Positions 44,892-53,653 are shown, numbered from the stretch's first letter. The stretch: 64,000 nucleotides of DNA from Sulfurimonas sp. HSL-1656 (GCF_039645585.1 NZ_CP147915.1:496001-560000); one strand, 5' to 3'. The notes: generated by a model not told the origin, from the sequence alone. Made by a program: numbers and translations.

Positions 44892-47246
44892 ATGTTTCGA
44901 ATGATGACCGCTGCACTCCTGCTCGGCACGGCGGTGCTGGCCTACAACGCCCAGCCCCCGTTCGCGCAGGACAGACTGATACCGACCACGATCGAACAAC
45001 AGGGCAAAAAGGTTGACGCCTTCAACCCCTTCAACAAATACAACGTCTTCATCAACTACGAGCTCGGCATGCACTGCGCCGGGTTCGACGAGAGCTACTG
45101 CTGCATCATCCCGCCCTACAACAGCATCCAGGCGCAGGGGGTCATCACCGGCAAGGATGGCAAGTCTCCCTATTTCATCCGCAAGGACAACGAGATCCAG
45201 CTCTACTACTTCGTGGATGACAACAGCTACTCCGAGGGGAACAAGATGCGCTACTGGGGCGTCAAGAAAGACGTCAACGGCAACGGCCGCACCGACGACA
45301 ACAACGACAACCTCCCCAACTACGTCTGGAAGCACCTCTACATCTACGAGGACAGCCTGGGGACGATTCCCAAGGGCGCGACCAAGGCGGACCGCAAGTA
45401 CCTCGGCCTCGACATGCCCATCAAGACCGACCACGGCCCGACGAACAAACCGCTGTACGGCGGCTACCTCGACTTTGCCGACGAGCACGGCGACAACGTC
45501 GTCATGACCGAGACGCTCATCCCCGAGCTGCAGGACGTGAAACTCAAGCTCAGCGCCGAGTACACCTGGGACGCCCTGGGGCTGCCGCTGACGGCCTTTA
45601 CGGACACGGAGCGCAAAGGGACCATCCGCGGCGTCGACGACCGCACCTTCCAGCCCTACCAGGTCTCCAAAGTGCGCGTTCACGACAAGCACGGCAAAGC
45701 GATTCTCGATGACGAGAAGAGGGTCTACGAGTTTATGGGCACCAACCCCATCGACATTCCCAACTGCCAGGTCTGCCACTCCCGCCAGGGCGTCGCCGCC
45801 GTCAAGTCCCGCGAAGAGGGGGTCTGGCAGAGCGACACCGAGTACGACTACTGGATCGACTACCATCCCGACGTGACCGAGTACATGGCGCGGCTGGCCG
45901 AGGGGCTCATCAACATCCTCGCCCTGCACGACAAGCACCACGGCACGGACTTCCTGCGCGACTACAAGACCGACACGCCGAACTTCCGCCTGGGGACCGT
46001 CAGCTCCGTCAACTGTACCGACTGCCACGGCGACAACATCTCCGGAAACCTCAAGACGCCGCGTGACGGGGTGACGAGCTACAAGGCTGTCCATGCGAAG
46101 CCGCTGGCCGAGGCGGTCCACGGCTTCCACATGAAAGCGGCCCCGGTGCCCGACGGCGCCGACCGCCCGGCGAACTGCCAGGTCTGCCACCCGACCCACG
46201 GACAGGACAAGAGCATGAACGATGCCGACATGCTCTTCCGCCTCACGGACGCCTACGGCCGCAACATGGTCAAGAACAAGGACCTCCGCATCGCCGGGGG
46301 CGGCTGCTACAACGGCCGCGACGCCCACACGAACCCCGATGTCAAACCGCCGTTCTTCCTCAACAGTGTCGGCCGCTACTACCTTGAAGAGGTCAGCATG
46401 AAGGATGAAAAGGGCAAAAAGGTCGAGAAGATGCGCGGGCTCTACTGTACGCACTGCCACAATGCGTTGTCGCGGGAGCTCTACGCCTATGACGCCATCA
46501 AGGACCCCAAGTACCAGTCGGGCAAGACCCTGCGCAACCGCGACCTCAAAACGGTCGTCTCAGCACTGGCCGGCGGCAGCATGAAGAAGTTCGCGGCGAT
46601 GGCCGACCCGAAAGTCGCGGAGACGGAGGCCTACTATACGGAGCATGAGGGCGCGGTGCTCTCCACGGTGAAAGGGACGAAAAAAGACGGCAGTCCTATT
46701 CTCGGCGAGTGGGACGACCCGAAAGGCAAAGCGGTCGGTTACGATGCCGTCAGCGGCGGCTCCGACTGGTGGCTGGCGTCGGGCGAACCGCACTGCGCCG
46801 ACTGTCACGCGGCGCCTTTCGTCGAGGACGAGGGCGGGGACTACTTCCCGATGGACCAGAACAAGAAGTACGCTCTCTACCGCCACTCGAAAGGGCACGG
46901 CAAGCTCTCCTGCCAGAGCTGCCACGAGTCGACGCACGGCCTCTACCCGACCCGCTTCGACGGGACGCGCAGCATCGACCAGACGACCCACGACCAGGCC
47001 ATGCAGTACAGCCCCGACGGCGAATACGCCGGCCCGGTCACCTGCAGCGCCTGCCATACGGTCAACAAAGAGGGCGTCCCGACGTCACTTGCGGGCACGG
47101 AGTACGAGCACGACTACTGGGCGTCGGTCACCCTGATGCACTTCATGCGCCAGAAGAACTTCGACATGCTCCTGCCCATCCACGAACTGCTGGAGCGCTA
47201 CCCCTACAAACGTTCGAAACAGATCGTCGAGGAGAGCTGGAAGTAA
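44892..47246 (+). CDS. Periplasmic multihaem cytochrome c with seven CXXCH motifs
   Basis: 784 aa. After an N-terminal signal (hydrophobic residues 5-18) there are seven haem-binding motifs in the C-terminal two thirds: CQVCH, CTDCH, CQVCH, CTHCH, CADCH, CQSCH and CSACH. The N-terminal 290 residues have no haem motif but contain a Cys-rich MHCAGFDESYCC patch. I do not recognise a named enzyme (it lacks NrfA or Hao signatures). Electron transfer in the periplasm or at the surface is inferred. It is monocistronic, with its own promoter and terminator. Confidence 0.85.
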   Translation: MFRMMTAALLLGTAVLAYNAQPPFAQDRLIPTTIEQQGKKVDAFNPFNKYNVFINYELGMHCAGFDESYCCIIPPYNSIQAQGVITGKDGKSPYFIRKDNEIQLYYFVDDNSYSEGNKMRYWGVKKDVNGNGRTDDNNDNLPNYVWKHLYIYEDSLGTIPKGATKADRKYLGLDMPIKTDHGPTNKPLYGGYLDFADEHGDNVVMTETLIPELQDVKLKLSAEYTWDALGLPLTAFTDTERKGTIRGVDDRTFQPYQVSKVRVHDKHGKAILDDEKRVYEFMGTNPIDIPNCQVCHSRQGVAAVKSREEGVWQSDTEYDYWIDYHPDVTEYMARLAEGLINILALHDKHHGTDFLRDYKTDTPNFRLGTVSSVNCTDCHGDNISGNLKTPRDGVTSYKAVHAKPLAEAVHGFHMKAAPVPDGADRPANCQVCHPTHGQDKSMNDADMLFRLTDAYGRNMVKNKDLRIAGGGCYNGRDAHTNPDVKPPFFLNSVGRYYLEEVSMKDEKGKKVEKMRGLYCTHCHNALSRELYAYDAIKDPKYQSGKTLRNRDLKTVVSALAGGSMKKFAAMADPKVAETEAYYTEHEGAVLSTVKGTKKDGSPILGEWDDPKGKAVGYDAVSGGSDWWLASGEPHCADCHAAPFVEDEGGDYFPMDQNKKYALYRHSKGHGKLSCQSCHESTHGLYPTRFDGTRSIDQTTHDQAMQYSPDGEYAGPVTCSACHTVNKEGVPTSLAGTEYEHDYWASVTLMHFMRQKNFDMLLPIHELLERYPYKRSKQIVEESWK

Positions 47247-47251
47247 TCGCC

Positions 47252-47277
47252 GGGGCTGCGGCCCCCGCTGTTTTTTC
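47252..47277 (+). terminator. Intrinsic terminator of the multihaem cytochrome gene
   Basis: GGGGC-TGCG-GCCCC stem-loop followed by a six-T run (47272-47277), five bases after the stop codon. It lies between the cytochrome gene and the convergent ABC-F gene. Confidence 0.75.
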
Positions 47278-47282
47278 CTTTT

Positions 47283-48776
47283 TCAGGGTGCTTCGGTGAT
47301 CAGGACTTCTGCTCCCTGCTCTACAAAGTGCCACCGCGTGGTGACGGTCTGCGCCAGAAACGGACGGTCGTGACTGACGAGGAGCAGGGCCCCTTCATAG
47401 GCGGTCAGGGCGGCTTCGAGCAGTTCGATCGCTTCGAGGTCCAGGTGGTTGGTGGGTTCGTCCATGATGATAAGCCCCGGCTTCTTCTCCATGCCCAGCG
47501 CCAGCATTAGTTTGCGCACCTCGCCCGGACTGGGGATCGTGCTCTGCAGCAGCAGCCCCGGATCGCTTCCCAAGCGGGTGATCAGGCCCATCACTTCTCC
47601 CTTGCGCACGGCGTCCAGCCCGGAAACCTCCTGCATCAGTTGTCGTGATGCCGATGCACCGACCTCCTGGGGGATGTAGAGCACCTCGTCGTACCATGTC
47701 TGCGTCGCAAGGAGGTGGCGCAGAAAACTGCTTTTGCCGCTCCCGTTTGGGCCGGTGATGCCGATTTTTTCTCCCGCATCGATCCGCAGTCTCGGCACCT
47801 TCAGCCGCCGCCGGTCGTTTAGGTCGAGTGTAACGGCTTCGACGGTGACGGGAAAGAGCTTTCGGTAGCGTCCCGCTTCCAGGACAATCCCTTTCTCGAA
47901 GACGCGCGCGACCGTCCCCCGTTCCGCTTCGGCCCGCGCGAGGCGGCTCTTATAACGCTCCAGTATCTTCCCGTCGGTCGCATCCTTCCCCGTAAAAACC
48001 GCCAGTTCCAGCTTCTTCTTGGTATCGATGTCTTTGGGGTTTACATGCCGCTTGGAGACCCGGGCGTCGGAGCGGTCCGCTTTTTGACGCTGTGCCTGTA
48101 CCTGGCGCTTGAGTTTTTTGACGGTTTTGCTGTGCCGTTCGTGCTCTTCGCGTTGAAAGGCCGCTTCTTTCGCCCGCTCCGTTTTGGCGACGGAGTAGGG
48201 GGTGTGGCGCAGGTCGGGTGCGCCCGCTCCCAGGAAAAGGGTGTGGCGGCACAAACCGTCAAGCAGCTCCCGGTCGTGGCTGATCAGTATCCCGATACCC
48301 CGGTAGCGCTGCAGGGCGGTGGTCAGCAGCGTTTTGGAGGCTTCGTCGAGGTGATTGGTCGGTTCGTCCAGGACGAGGAGGGGCGGGTTTTTGTAGAGTG
48401 CCGCGGCGATCTGGGCACGTTTGCGCTCCCCGTGGCTGAGCTGTTCCCAGCGCCATTGCCAGGCGGGCTCGATCTTTAAAGCGTCGCGCAGCCGTACCGC
48501 GTCACCGTCGAAGGCTTCCATAAAGGCGGCAAACGCCTCCGGTACCCGGTCGGTGCGCTGGTCGCAGTAGATGGCGTCGCGGTTGTGCCTTATGGTCCCG
48601 TTCGCAGGATGCAGTCGGCCGCAGATCAGTTGTGCCAGCGTCGTCTTGCCGCTGCCGTTTGGGCCGACGATACCGCTCCAGCCTTCATAAAACTGCAGGG
48701 TCAGGTTTTCAAAAAGCGGCTCGTAACTGCCGGGGTATTTGAAAGTGAGGTGTTCTATCTGGAGAGGTCGGGTCAT
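47283..48776 (-). CDS. ABC-F family ATPase (ribosome-associated, antibiotic-resistance-like)
   Basis: Soluble twin-ATPase without membrane spans, 497 aa. First ABC: Walker A GPNGSGKTT, signature LSHGERKR, Walker B LLVLDEPTNHLDE. A basic linker (about 190-290, the P-site interaction motif region) is followed by the second ABC: GPNGSGKSS, a degenerate signature SPGEVRKL, and IIMDEPTNHLD. ABC-F proteins act on the ribosome; some displace antibiotics. Size and the first-domain sequence are closer to Vga/Lsa-like members than to EttA, but this is a judgement by eye. The ATG at 48776 has AAGGAT upstream. The leader carries an attenuator-like structure (48781-48934). Confidence 0.88.
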   Translation of the reverse strand: MTRPLQIEHLTFKYPGSYEPLFENLTLQFYEGWSGIVGPNGSGKTTLAQLICGRLHPANGTIRHNRDAIYCDQRTDRVPEAFAAFMEAFDGDAVRLRDALKIEPAWQWRWEQLSHGERKRAQIAAALYKNPPLLVLDEPTNHLDEASKTLLTTALQRYRGIGILISHDRELLDGLCRHTLFLGAGAPDLRHTPYSVAKTERAKEAAFQREEHERHSKTVKKLKRQVQAQRQKADRSDARVSKRHVNPKDIDTKKKLELAVFTGKDATDGKILERYKSRLARAEAERGTVARVFEKGIVLEAGRYRKLFPVTVEAVTLDLNDRRRLKVPRLRIDAGEKIGITGPNGSGKSSFLRHLLATQTWYDEVLYIPQEVGASASRQLMQEVSGLDAVRKGEVMGLITRLGSDPGLLLQSTIPSPGEVRKLMLALGMEKKPGLIIMDEPTNHLDLEAIELLEAALTAYEGALLLVSHDRPFLAQTVTTRWHFVEQGAEVLITEAP

Positions 48777-48780
48777 GAAT

Positions 48781-48854
48781 ATCCTTGTAATCATCTGATG
48801 GACGGATCGATTATCAAGGATGGAAAGCGATGAGTGAAATTATCCTGATAATCG
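48781..48854 (-). promoter_or_regulatory. Three-arm RNA switch (candidate translational attenuator) before the ABC-F gene
   Basis: Reading the minus strand, arm 1 CGATTATCAGGAT (48854-48842) pairs with arm 2 ATCCTTGATAATCG (48821-48808): 13 bp with one bulge. Arm 2 can instead pair with arm 3 ATTACAAGGAT (48791-48781), which contains the ABC-F Shine-Dalgarno: 11 bp with one bulge. The two pairings exclude each other. Arm 1 begins just after the stop of a six-codon leader ORF. Confidence 0.6.
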
Positions 48855-48855
48855 T

Positions 48856-48876
48856 TTAGTTCAGAATAATGTTCAT
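48856..48876 (-). CDS. Six-codon leader peptide of the ABC-F gene
   Basis: The frame encodes MNIILN followed by TAA. AAGGAG lies seven bases before the ATG, a better ribosome binding site than most genes in this window have. The transcript start predicted from the -10 box is only about 20 bases upstream, and the first arm of the RNA switch starts two bases after the stop codon. Such short leader ORFs control ABC-F and erm genes by ribosome stalling. Confidence 0.55.
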   Translation of the reverse strand: MNIILN

Positions 48877-48904
48877 TGGTACGCTCCTTGTAGACAGTGG
48901 TGAC

Positions 48905-48934
48905 ATTATATACTACCGGTCTGAGCTTTGTCCA
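48905..48934 (-). promoter_or_regulatory. Promoter of the ABC-F leader transcript
   Basis: TGGACA (48934-48929) and TATAAT (48910-48905) are separated by 18 bp on the minus strand. This is one of the best -35/-10 pairs in the window. Start of transcription is expected near 48898. Confidence 0.6.
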
Positions 48935-48971
48935 GGCGCAGGCTGCCCGTTCGGTGCAGAGCGGGATGCCG

Positions 48972-48977
48972 TATAAT
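48972..48977 (+). promoter_or_regulatory. Promoter -10 box of the glycosylase gene
   Basis: TATAAT 31 bp before the ATG at 49009, which itself has AAAGGGAGGAG upstream. Confidence 0.5.
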
Positions 48978-49008
48978 GCGACCATCAGACATCAAAGGGA
49001 GGAGTGAT

Positions 49009-49662
49009 ATGCCGGAACTGCCCGATGCAAATGCCCTTTACAGCGCCCTGGAATCATTGAACCTGCTCGAAGGGAAACCGCCGATGTGGTGGCCGGAGTA
49101 CGGTACTTTTGCCGTCGTTGTCGGGGCGGTTTTGACGCAGAACAGCCAGTGGACGCGGGTGGAGCAGTCGCTTGCCAACCTGGATACGGCGGGGGCGCTC
49201 AGCGCCGAAGCGCTTGCAGACGCCGATCCCGGCGAGTTGATGGAGCTGATCCGCCCCAGCGGGCTTTTCAAGAACAAGGCAAAGGTGTTGCAGGCCCTCT
49301 CTGCGGCGCTGCTGGAAGCCTACGGCGACTTTGAGACCTTCCGCGATGAGGTCAGCAGGGAGTGGCTGCTGGAGCAGAAGGGGATTGGCCCGGAGACGGC
49401 GGACTCCATCCTCTGCTACGCCTGCGGGCGCGACGCGATGGTCGTGGACGCCTACACATCCAGGCTCACGCGGGCCTTCGGCTTCGAGCACGAGAGCTAC
49501 GACGACCTGCAGGCGTGGTGTGTCGAGGGGCTGGAGGGACGATTTGAGACGCAGGAGCTTCACTCAATCTACGCCCTTTTCCACGGGATGATCGTCGAGT
49601 ACGTCAAGCGGTACAAGAAGGGGAAAGCGGTGGACGTGGGGGCGTTAGCGCCCCTGCTGTGA
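49009..49662 (+). CDS. magIII: MagIII-type 3-methyladenine DNA glycosylase (endonuclease III superfamily)
   Basis: Base-excision repair enzyme of 217 aa. The HhH-GPD fold is recognisable by LEQKGIGPETADSILCYA (hairpin plus GPD loop) and the catalytic Asp in MVVDAYTSRL. The N-terminal WWPEYGTFAVVVGAVLTQN segment matches H. pylori MagIII (HP0602). The C-terminal four-Cys iron-sulfur cluster of EndoIII is absent, as in MagIII. The start at 49009 has a strong Shine-Dalgarno; the longer frame starting at 48928 has none. The 3' end overlaps the convergent gene by 18 bp. Confidence 0.88.
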   Translation: MPELPDANALYSALESLNLLEGKPPMWWPEYGTFAVVVGAVLTQNSQWTRVEQSLANLDTAGALSAEALADADPGELMELIRPSGLFKNKAKVLQALSAALLEAYGDFETFRDEVSREWLLEQKGIGPETADSILCYACGRDAMVVDAYTSRLTRAFGFEHESYDDLQAWCVEGLEGRFETQELHSIYALFHGMIVEYVKRYKKGKAVDVGALAPLL

Positions 49663-49935
49663 ACCGCCCTGTGCTTTTTCGATCTGCTGCTGGTGGAGCT
49701 GATGCGGGGTAAGCCGGGCCGAGGGGGAGAAGAGCAGGGCGTAGGCGAGCATCAGCATCGGGATGCCGATACCGATAATCCCCGCCAGCCACATCTGCCC
49801 TTTGTGCGGCGGCTTCGGCGGCCCCTTCTCCCCGGCGCGGATGAGCAGGTACATCACGGCGATCGCGATCAGCGTGGCGAAGAAGACGGTGACGAAGACG
49901 ACCATAGCGGCCCTGGTAACGGGATCATCCAACAT
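49645..49935 (-). CDS. Small two-span membrane protein
   Basis: 96 aa with two predicted membrane helices (about residues 9-32 and 48-67) joined by a Lys/Pro-rich loop (GEKGPPKPPHKG), and a Gln-rich tail. I do not recognise a family. It is divergent from the gene at 50038 and convergent with magIII. The clean helix pattern and an open frame on a strand not shadowed by another gene for most of its length support it as real. Confidence 0.6.
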   Translation of the reverse strand: MLDDPVTRAAMVVFVTVFFATLIAIAVMYLLIRAGEKGPPKPPHKGQMWLAGIIGIGIPMLMLAYALLFSPSARLTPHQLHQQQIEKAQGGSQQGR

Positions 49936-50004
49936 GCTATAACTTTAGCCCAATCACAAAGCGTTTGTCAAAGGGGGCGAAGCGAACCGGGGCCGGAAAT
50001 GCGC

Positions 50005-50010
50005 TATGAT
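50005..50010 (+). promoter_or_regulatory. Promoter -10 box upstream of the gene at 50038
   Basis: TATGAT 27 bp before the ATG. Confidence 0.35.
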
Positions 50011-50037
50011 AGTGCAAAATCTGCCAAGGTCGGATGC

Positions 50038-50607
50038 ATGGGAAACCGTAAAAGCTACCTCGGACGCTATGAACGTGATGCGCAGGGTCGGTATATCATC
50101 GATGTGGCGGCAGAGCGGCCCGAAGCGCTTTACAACTATTTCGACAAGCATGCCGACTACCTGCGCCGGGACCTCGACCAGGAACTGACGGACTACCTGA
50201 CGTCGTCTGCCAAAGAGCTGCCGGGGACACCGCTGGTCATCCGTTTTACTTTCGCAGAGCAGGAAGCTAAAGAGAAGTACGCCCGCATCCGCAGCAGCAT
50301 CGGCACGTTTTTCCAGTACATGGCCGAGCTGGAGCGGGAGACGACGGCGGAGATGCTGCGCAAAGCGGGGATGCTTTTTGCCGTCGGCGTGGCCATCATG
50401 TTCCTGGCCGTCTGGGTACGGCAGTGGATTGGCGAAAGCCCCTCCGTCGTCGGGGAGGTCTTCGCCGAGGGGCTGACCGTGGCGGCCTGGGTGTCGCTCT
50501 GGGAAGGGGTGGCCCTCGTGCTGCTGGAGTGGCGCCCCCACCGCAGACGGGTACGGCGCTACGAACGGCTGGAGGCGGCGGAGGTCCAGTTCCGCAGCAA
50601 GGCATAA
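50038..50607 (+). CDS. Hypothetical membrane protein
   Basis: 189 aa. A hydrophilic N-terminal domain (about 1-100; YIIDVAAERPEALYNYFDK, LRRDLDQELTDYLT) is followed by two membrane helices (about 108-128 and 137-160) and a basic tail (PHRRRVRRYERL). No known family comes to mind. I set the start at ATG 50038, which has AAGGT upstream; the open frame extends further 5' across non-coding sequence. It is followed 36 bp later by the symporter gene. Confidence 0.65.
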   Translation: MGNRKSYLGRYERDAQGRYIIDVAAERPEALYNYFDKHADYLRRDLDQELTDYLTSSAKELPGTPLVIRFTFAEQEAKEKYARIRSSIGTFFQYMAELERETTAEMLRKAGMLFAVGVAIMFLAVWVRQWIGESPSVVGEVFAEGLTVAAWVSLWEGVALVLLEWRPHRRRVRRYERLEAAEVQFRSKA

Positions 50608-50643
50608 GTGTGAGACTATTTCAAGGTGTAATCAGGAGGTTTG

Positions 50644-51978
50644 ATGGAGTGGTTTGAACAGGCGGTCGCGGCGGCGGCGGGTTTTATCTGGGGGGCGCCG
50701 GTCCTCATACTGCTGGTCGGTACGGGGCTGTTCCTGACCGTCAGGCTGCGGGGGCTCCAGTTCCGTGCGCTGGGCCACGCCTTCAAACTGATCTGGCACC
50801 GCAACGACGAGTGCGAGGGGGACATCTCCCACTTCGCCGCGCTGATGACGGCCCTGGCCGCGACAGTAGGCATCGGGAACATCGTCGGGGTGGCGACGGC
50901 CATCGCACTGGGGGGTCCCGGCGCCGTCTTCTGGATGTGGGTCATCGGGCTTATCGGGATGGCGACGAAGTATTCCGAAGCGGTCCTGGCGGTAAAGTAC
51001 CGGGTCAAAGGGAGCAACGGCATGAAGGGCGGGCCGATGTACTACATCTCCGAGGGCGCCGGGCTGCCGTGGCTGGGCGCGGCCTTCGCCGTGTTTACGG
51101 CGGTGGCGGCTTTCGGTATCGGCAACATGGTGCAGTCAAACGCCGTGGCATCGGCGCTGCAGGGCCAGTTTGCGCTTCCCACCTGGGTGACCGGGATTGT
51201 CCTGACCATTCTTTCGGGGGTCGTCATCCTCGGCGGCATCAAGTCCATCGCCCGCTTTACGAGCGTCCTCGTCCCCTTTATGATCGCCGGGTACGTGCTG
51301 GGGGCGCTCGCCATCATCGTGCTGAACCTTGACAAGGTGCCGGGGGCGTTCGGGCTCATCTTTACCCATGCCGTCACGCCGATCGCCGCAGGGGGCGGCT
51401 TCGTCGGGGCGACGGTGGCGGCGGCAATAAGGTACGGGGTCGCACGGGGCGTCTTCTCGAACGAATCGGGCCTCGGTTCCGCGCCCATTGCCGCGGCGGC
51501 GGCCAAAACGGATTCGCCGACGCGCCAGGCGCTGGTCAGCATGACGCAGACCTTCATCGACACGCTGGTCGTCTGTACGATGACGGCCCTGGTCATCCTG
51601 ATGGCGCCGCAGTGGCACGAAGGGGTGGCGGCAGGGGAGCTGACGATGGTGAGCTTCACCCACTTCCTGGGCGTTGCCGGGACGGTGATCGTGACGGCGG
51701 CGACGGTGCTCTTTGCCTACTCGACGCTGATCGGCTGGGGCTACTACGGCGAAAAGGCGATCGAGTACCTTTTCGGTGAGGGGCACATCCGCTACTACCG
51801 CATCGTCTTCGTCCTGATGATCTTTGTCGGGGCGGTACTGAAGCTGGAGCTGGTCTGGAACATCTCCGACCTCTTCAACGGGCTGATGATCATCCCGAAC
51901 CTGATCGGCCTTCTGCTGCTGCACAAGGTGATCGTGGGCGAGACCGAGCGCTATTTCGGCGGAAGTAAAACGGAGTAG
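50644..51978 (+). CDS. Sodium:amino acid symporter, AGCS family
   Basis: Takes up alanine or glycine with Na+. The 444-aa product has about ten membrane segments. Family motifs are clear: GNIVGVATAIALGGPGAVFWMW (about residue 78), MATKYSEAVLAVKYR, and NESGLGSAPIAAAAA (about 278). AGGAGG lies five bases before the ATG. The next gene begins eight bases after the stop, so the two are likely co-transcribed. The exact amino acid cannot be told from sequence. Confidence 0.93.
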   Translation: MEWFEQAVAAAAGFIWGAPVLILLVGTGLFLTVRLRGLQFRALGHAFKLIWHRNDECEGDISHFAALMTALAATVGIGNIVGVATAIALGGPGAVFWMWVIGLIGMATKYSEAVLAVKYRVKGSNGMKGGPMYYISEGAGLPWLGAAFAVFTAVAAFGIGNMVQSNAVASALQGQFALPTWVTGIVLTILSGVVILGGIKSIARFTSVLVPFMIAGYVLGALAIIVLNLDKVPGAFGLIFTHAVTPIAAGGGFVGATVAAAIRYGVARGVFSNESGLGSAPIAAAAAKTDSPTRQALVSMTQTFIDTLVVCTMTALVILMAPQWHEGVAAGELTMVSFTHFLGVAGTVIVTAATVLFAYSTLIGWGYYGEKAIEYLFGEGHIRYYRIVFVLMIFVGAVLKLELVWNISDLFNGLMIIPNLIGLLLLHKVIVGETERYFGGSKTE

Positions 51979-51985
51979 GGTCTCA

Positions 51986-53197
51986 ATGCAGACGCTCTTC
52001 TGGATCGGGTTGCTCTTTGGGGTCGGGTACGCTGCCGGTCTGCTCAGTGAACGCTTCCGTCTGCCGAAGGTGACGGGGTACCTGCTGACCGGGCTGCTGC
52101 TCAGCCCCTCCGTCAGCGGAATCCTCCCGGTCTCCTTCATGGAGGGGAGCCGCGAGATCGTCCATTTCGCACTGGCGGTAATAGCCTTTATGATCGGCGG
52201 CTCGTTGAAGCTTGACAAGATCCGGAAGCTGGAAAAGAGCATCATCGCGATCATGCTGGGGGAGTCGGAACTGGCCTTTCTGACCGTTTGGGCCGGTATG
52301 GTTTTCGGCCTGACCTTTCTGCTCCCCGGGAAGGGGGAGGATGTCGTGCTGATCACGGCGCTTTTCCTCGGGGCTATCAGCGCCGCGACGGCCCCGGCCG
52401 CCGTGTTGGCGGTGATCCACCAGTTCCGTGCCCGCGGGCCGCTGACGCTCACCATCCTGGGGGTCGTGGCGACGGATGACGCGGTGGCGCTCATTAACTT
52501 TTCGGTGGTGCTCGGCATCGCTTCGACCCTGATGGGGTTGACCGACGCACCGCTCTTCGTCTCCCTGATCTCCCCTTTTGTCGGTATCGCCGTTTCGCTG
52601 GCCTGCGGTATCGCCGCGGGGTGGCTGCAGGCGCTGCACCTGCGCTATGTCGCCTCTGAGAGCGCCCTGGTGATCTCGTCGGCGGCAGTGTTGCTGCTGC
52701 TCTACGGCAGCATGGACACGTTCGGCTTCGACGGCCTGCTCGCCGCCATGGCGTACGGGATGACGCTGGTCAACAGCAGCGCCCGGAGCGATGCGCTCTT
52801 CCTGACCATCAGGCACCATTTCGAAGAGATGATCTTCGTGCTCTTTTTCCTCATTTCCGGGGCGACGATGGAGCTGGAGGTGATGGCGCAGGTGTGGCCG
52901 GTCGCGCTGCTCTACGTGGGGCTCCGCCTGATGGGGAAGGTTGCGGGGAGCCGGGTCGGTGCGCGCCTGTCGGGGGCACCCGAAGCGGTGCGGATGCACA
53001 TCGGTCCGGCGCTGATGCCGCAGGCGGGGGTGGCGCTGGGGCTCGCGCTGATCCTTTACCACCACCCCGAGTTCGGCGCCATCGGGACGACGGTGCTCAA
53101 TACGGTTATTGCCGCCACGGTGGTGAATGAACTGGTCGGCCCGCTGCTGCTGAAGCGGATGCTGGTACGCGCAGGCGAAGTGGAGGAGAAACGATGA
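51986..53197 (+). CDS. Monovalent cation:proton antiporter (CPA2/Kef-like)
   Basis: 403 aa with about twelve membrane helices. The N-terminal part (RLPKVTGYLLTGLLLSPSV) and the region LGAISAATAPAAVLAV followed by ATDDAVALINFSVVLG are typical of the Na_H_Exchanger fold; the DD pair would be the ion-binding site. It lacks the C-terminal RCK/TrkA-N domain of KefB/C. Its stop overlaps the start of the CBS-domain gene (ATGA), which may supply regulation instead. Confidence 0.9.
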   Translation: MQTLFWIGLLFGVGYAAGLLSERFRLPKVTGYLLTGLLLSPSVSGILPVSFMEGSREIVHFALAVIAFMIGGSLKLDKIRKLEKSIIAIMLGESELAFLTVWAGMVFGLTFLLPGKGEDVVLITALFLGAISAATAPAAVLAVIHQFRARGPLTLTILGVVATDDAVALINFSVVLGIASTLMGLTDAPLFVSLISPFVGIAVSLACGIAAGWLQALHLRYVASESALVISSAAVLLLLYGSMDTFGFDGLLAAMAYGMTLVNSSARSDALFLTIRHHFEEMIFVLFFLISGATMELEVMAQVWPVALLYVGLRLMGKVAGSRVGARLSGAPEAVRMHIGPALMPQAGVALGLALILYHHPEFGAIGTTVLNTVIAATVVNELVGPLLLKRMLVRAGEVEEKR

Positions 53198-53649
53198 AAA
53201 CAGTGACTGTGGGAATGTTCCTGGAACGCTCTAATGCCCCGTACGGTGCCGTGACGGTACGCAAAGAAGCGACGCTGCGGGAGATCCTGGGCACGATGCT
53301 ACGGCATGGGGAGGAGCGGGCGGTTTTCGTCGTCGACGACGACGGTGCGCTGGCGGGAGTCGTCTCCCTGGGTGCCCTGGCGCGCCATGTCATGCACGAG
53401 GGGATCGCCCCGCAGAACGGCTTTTCGCCCGCCACCGATATCCTCCACTATCTGACGGCGGAGAACGCCGCGGACATCATGGAGACGGAAGTGGTCTGCT
53501 GCAGCCTGGAGGAACCGCTGGAGGACGTTCGGCAGAAGATGCTGAGCCGGAAGGTCTACAAAGTCCTCCCGGTGGTGGATGGCTCCTACCGTGTTATCGG
53601 GGCGCTGAACCTGATCGCACTGCTGGAAGCCTCCCTGGCGGAGGAGTGA
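53194..53649 (+). CDS. CBS-domain protein
   Basis: 151 aa made of two CBS motifs (about residues 12-70 and 88-148; VFVVDDDGALAGVVSLGAL and VLPVVDGSYRVIGALNLI). CBS pairs bind adenine nucleotides and often gate transporters or enzymes. The gene overlaps the antiporter gene by four bases, so a regulatory subunit for that transporter is a reasonable inference. Confidence 0.87.
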   Translation: MKTVTVGMFLERSNAPYGAVTVRKEATLREILGTMLRHGEERAVFVVDDDGALAGVVSLGALARHVMHEGIAPQNGFSPATDILHYLTAENAADIMETEVVCCSLEEPLEDVRQKMLSRKVYKVLPVVDGSYRVIGALNLIALLEASLAEE

Positions 53650-53653
53650 AGCG

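Noticed and set aside
44865-46460. 531-codon open frame antisense to the multihaem cytochrome gene
   Set aside because: Low-complexity Val/Ala/Asp translation with no start context. The CXXCH motifs on the other strand show the true gene.
48791-48985. 64-codon minus-strand frame upstream of the ABC-F gene
   Set aside because: It starts upstream of the predicted promoter, so its start codon would not be in the leader transcript, and it has no ribosome binding site; the six-codon frame at 48876-48856 is better supported.
49693-50037. N-terminal extension of the hypothetical protein at 50038
   Set aside because: The extension overlaps the opposite-strand membrane protein gene, has a shadow-like composition and lacks a ribosome binding site; the ATG at 50038 has one.
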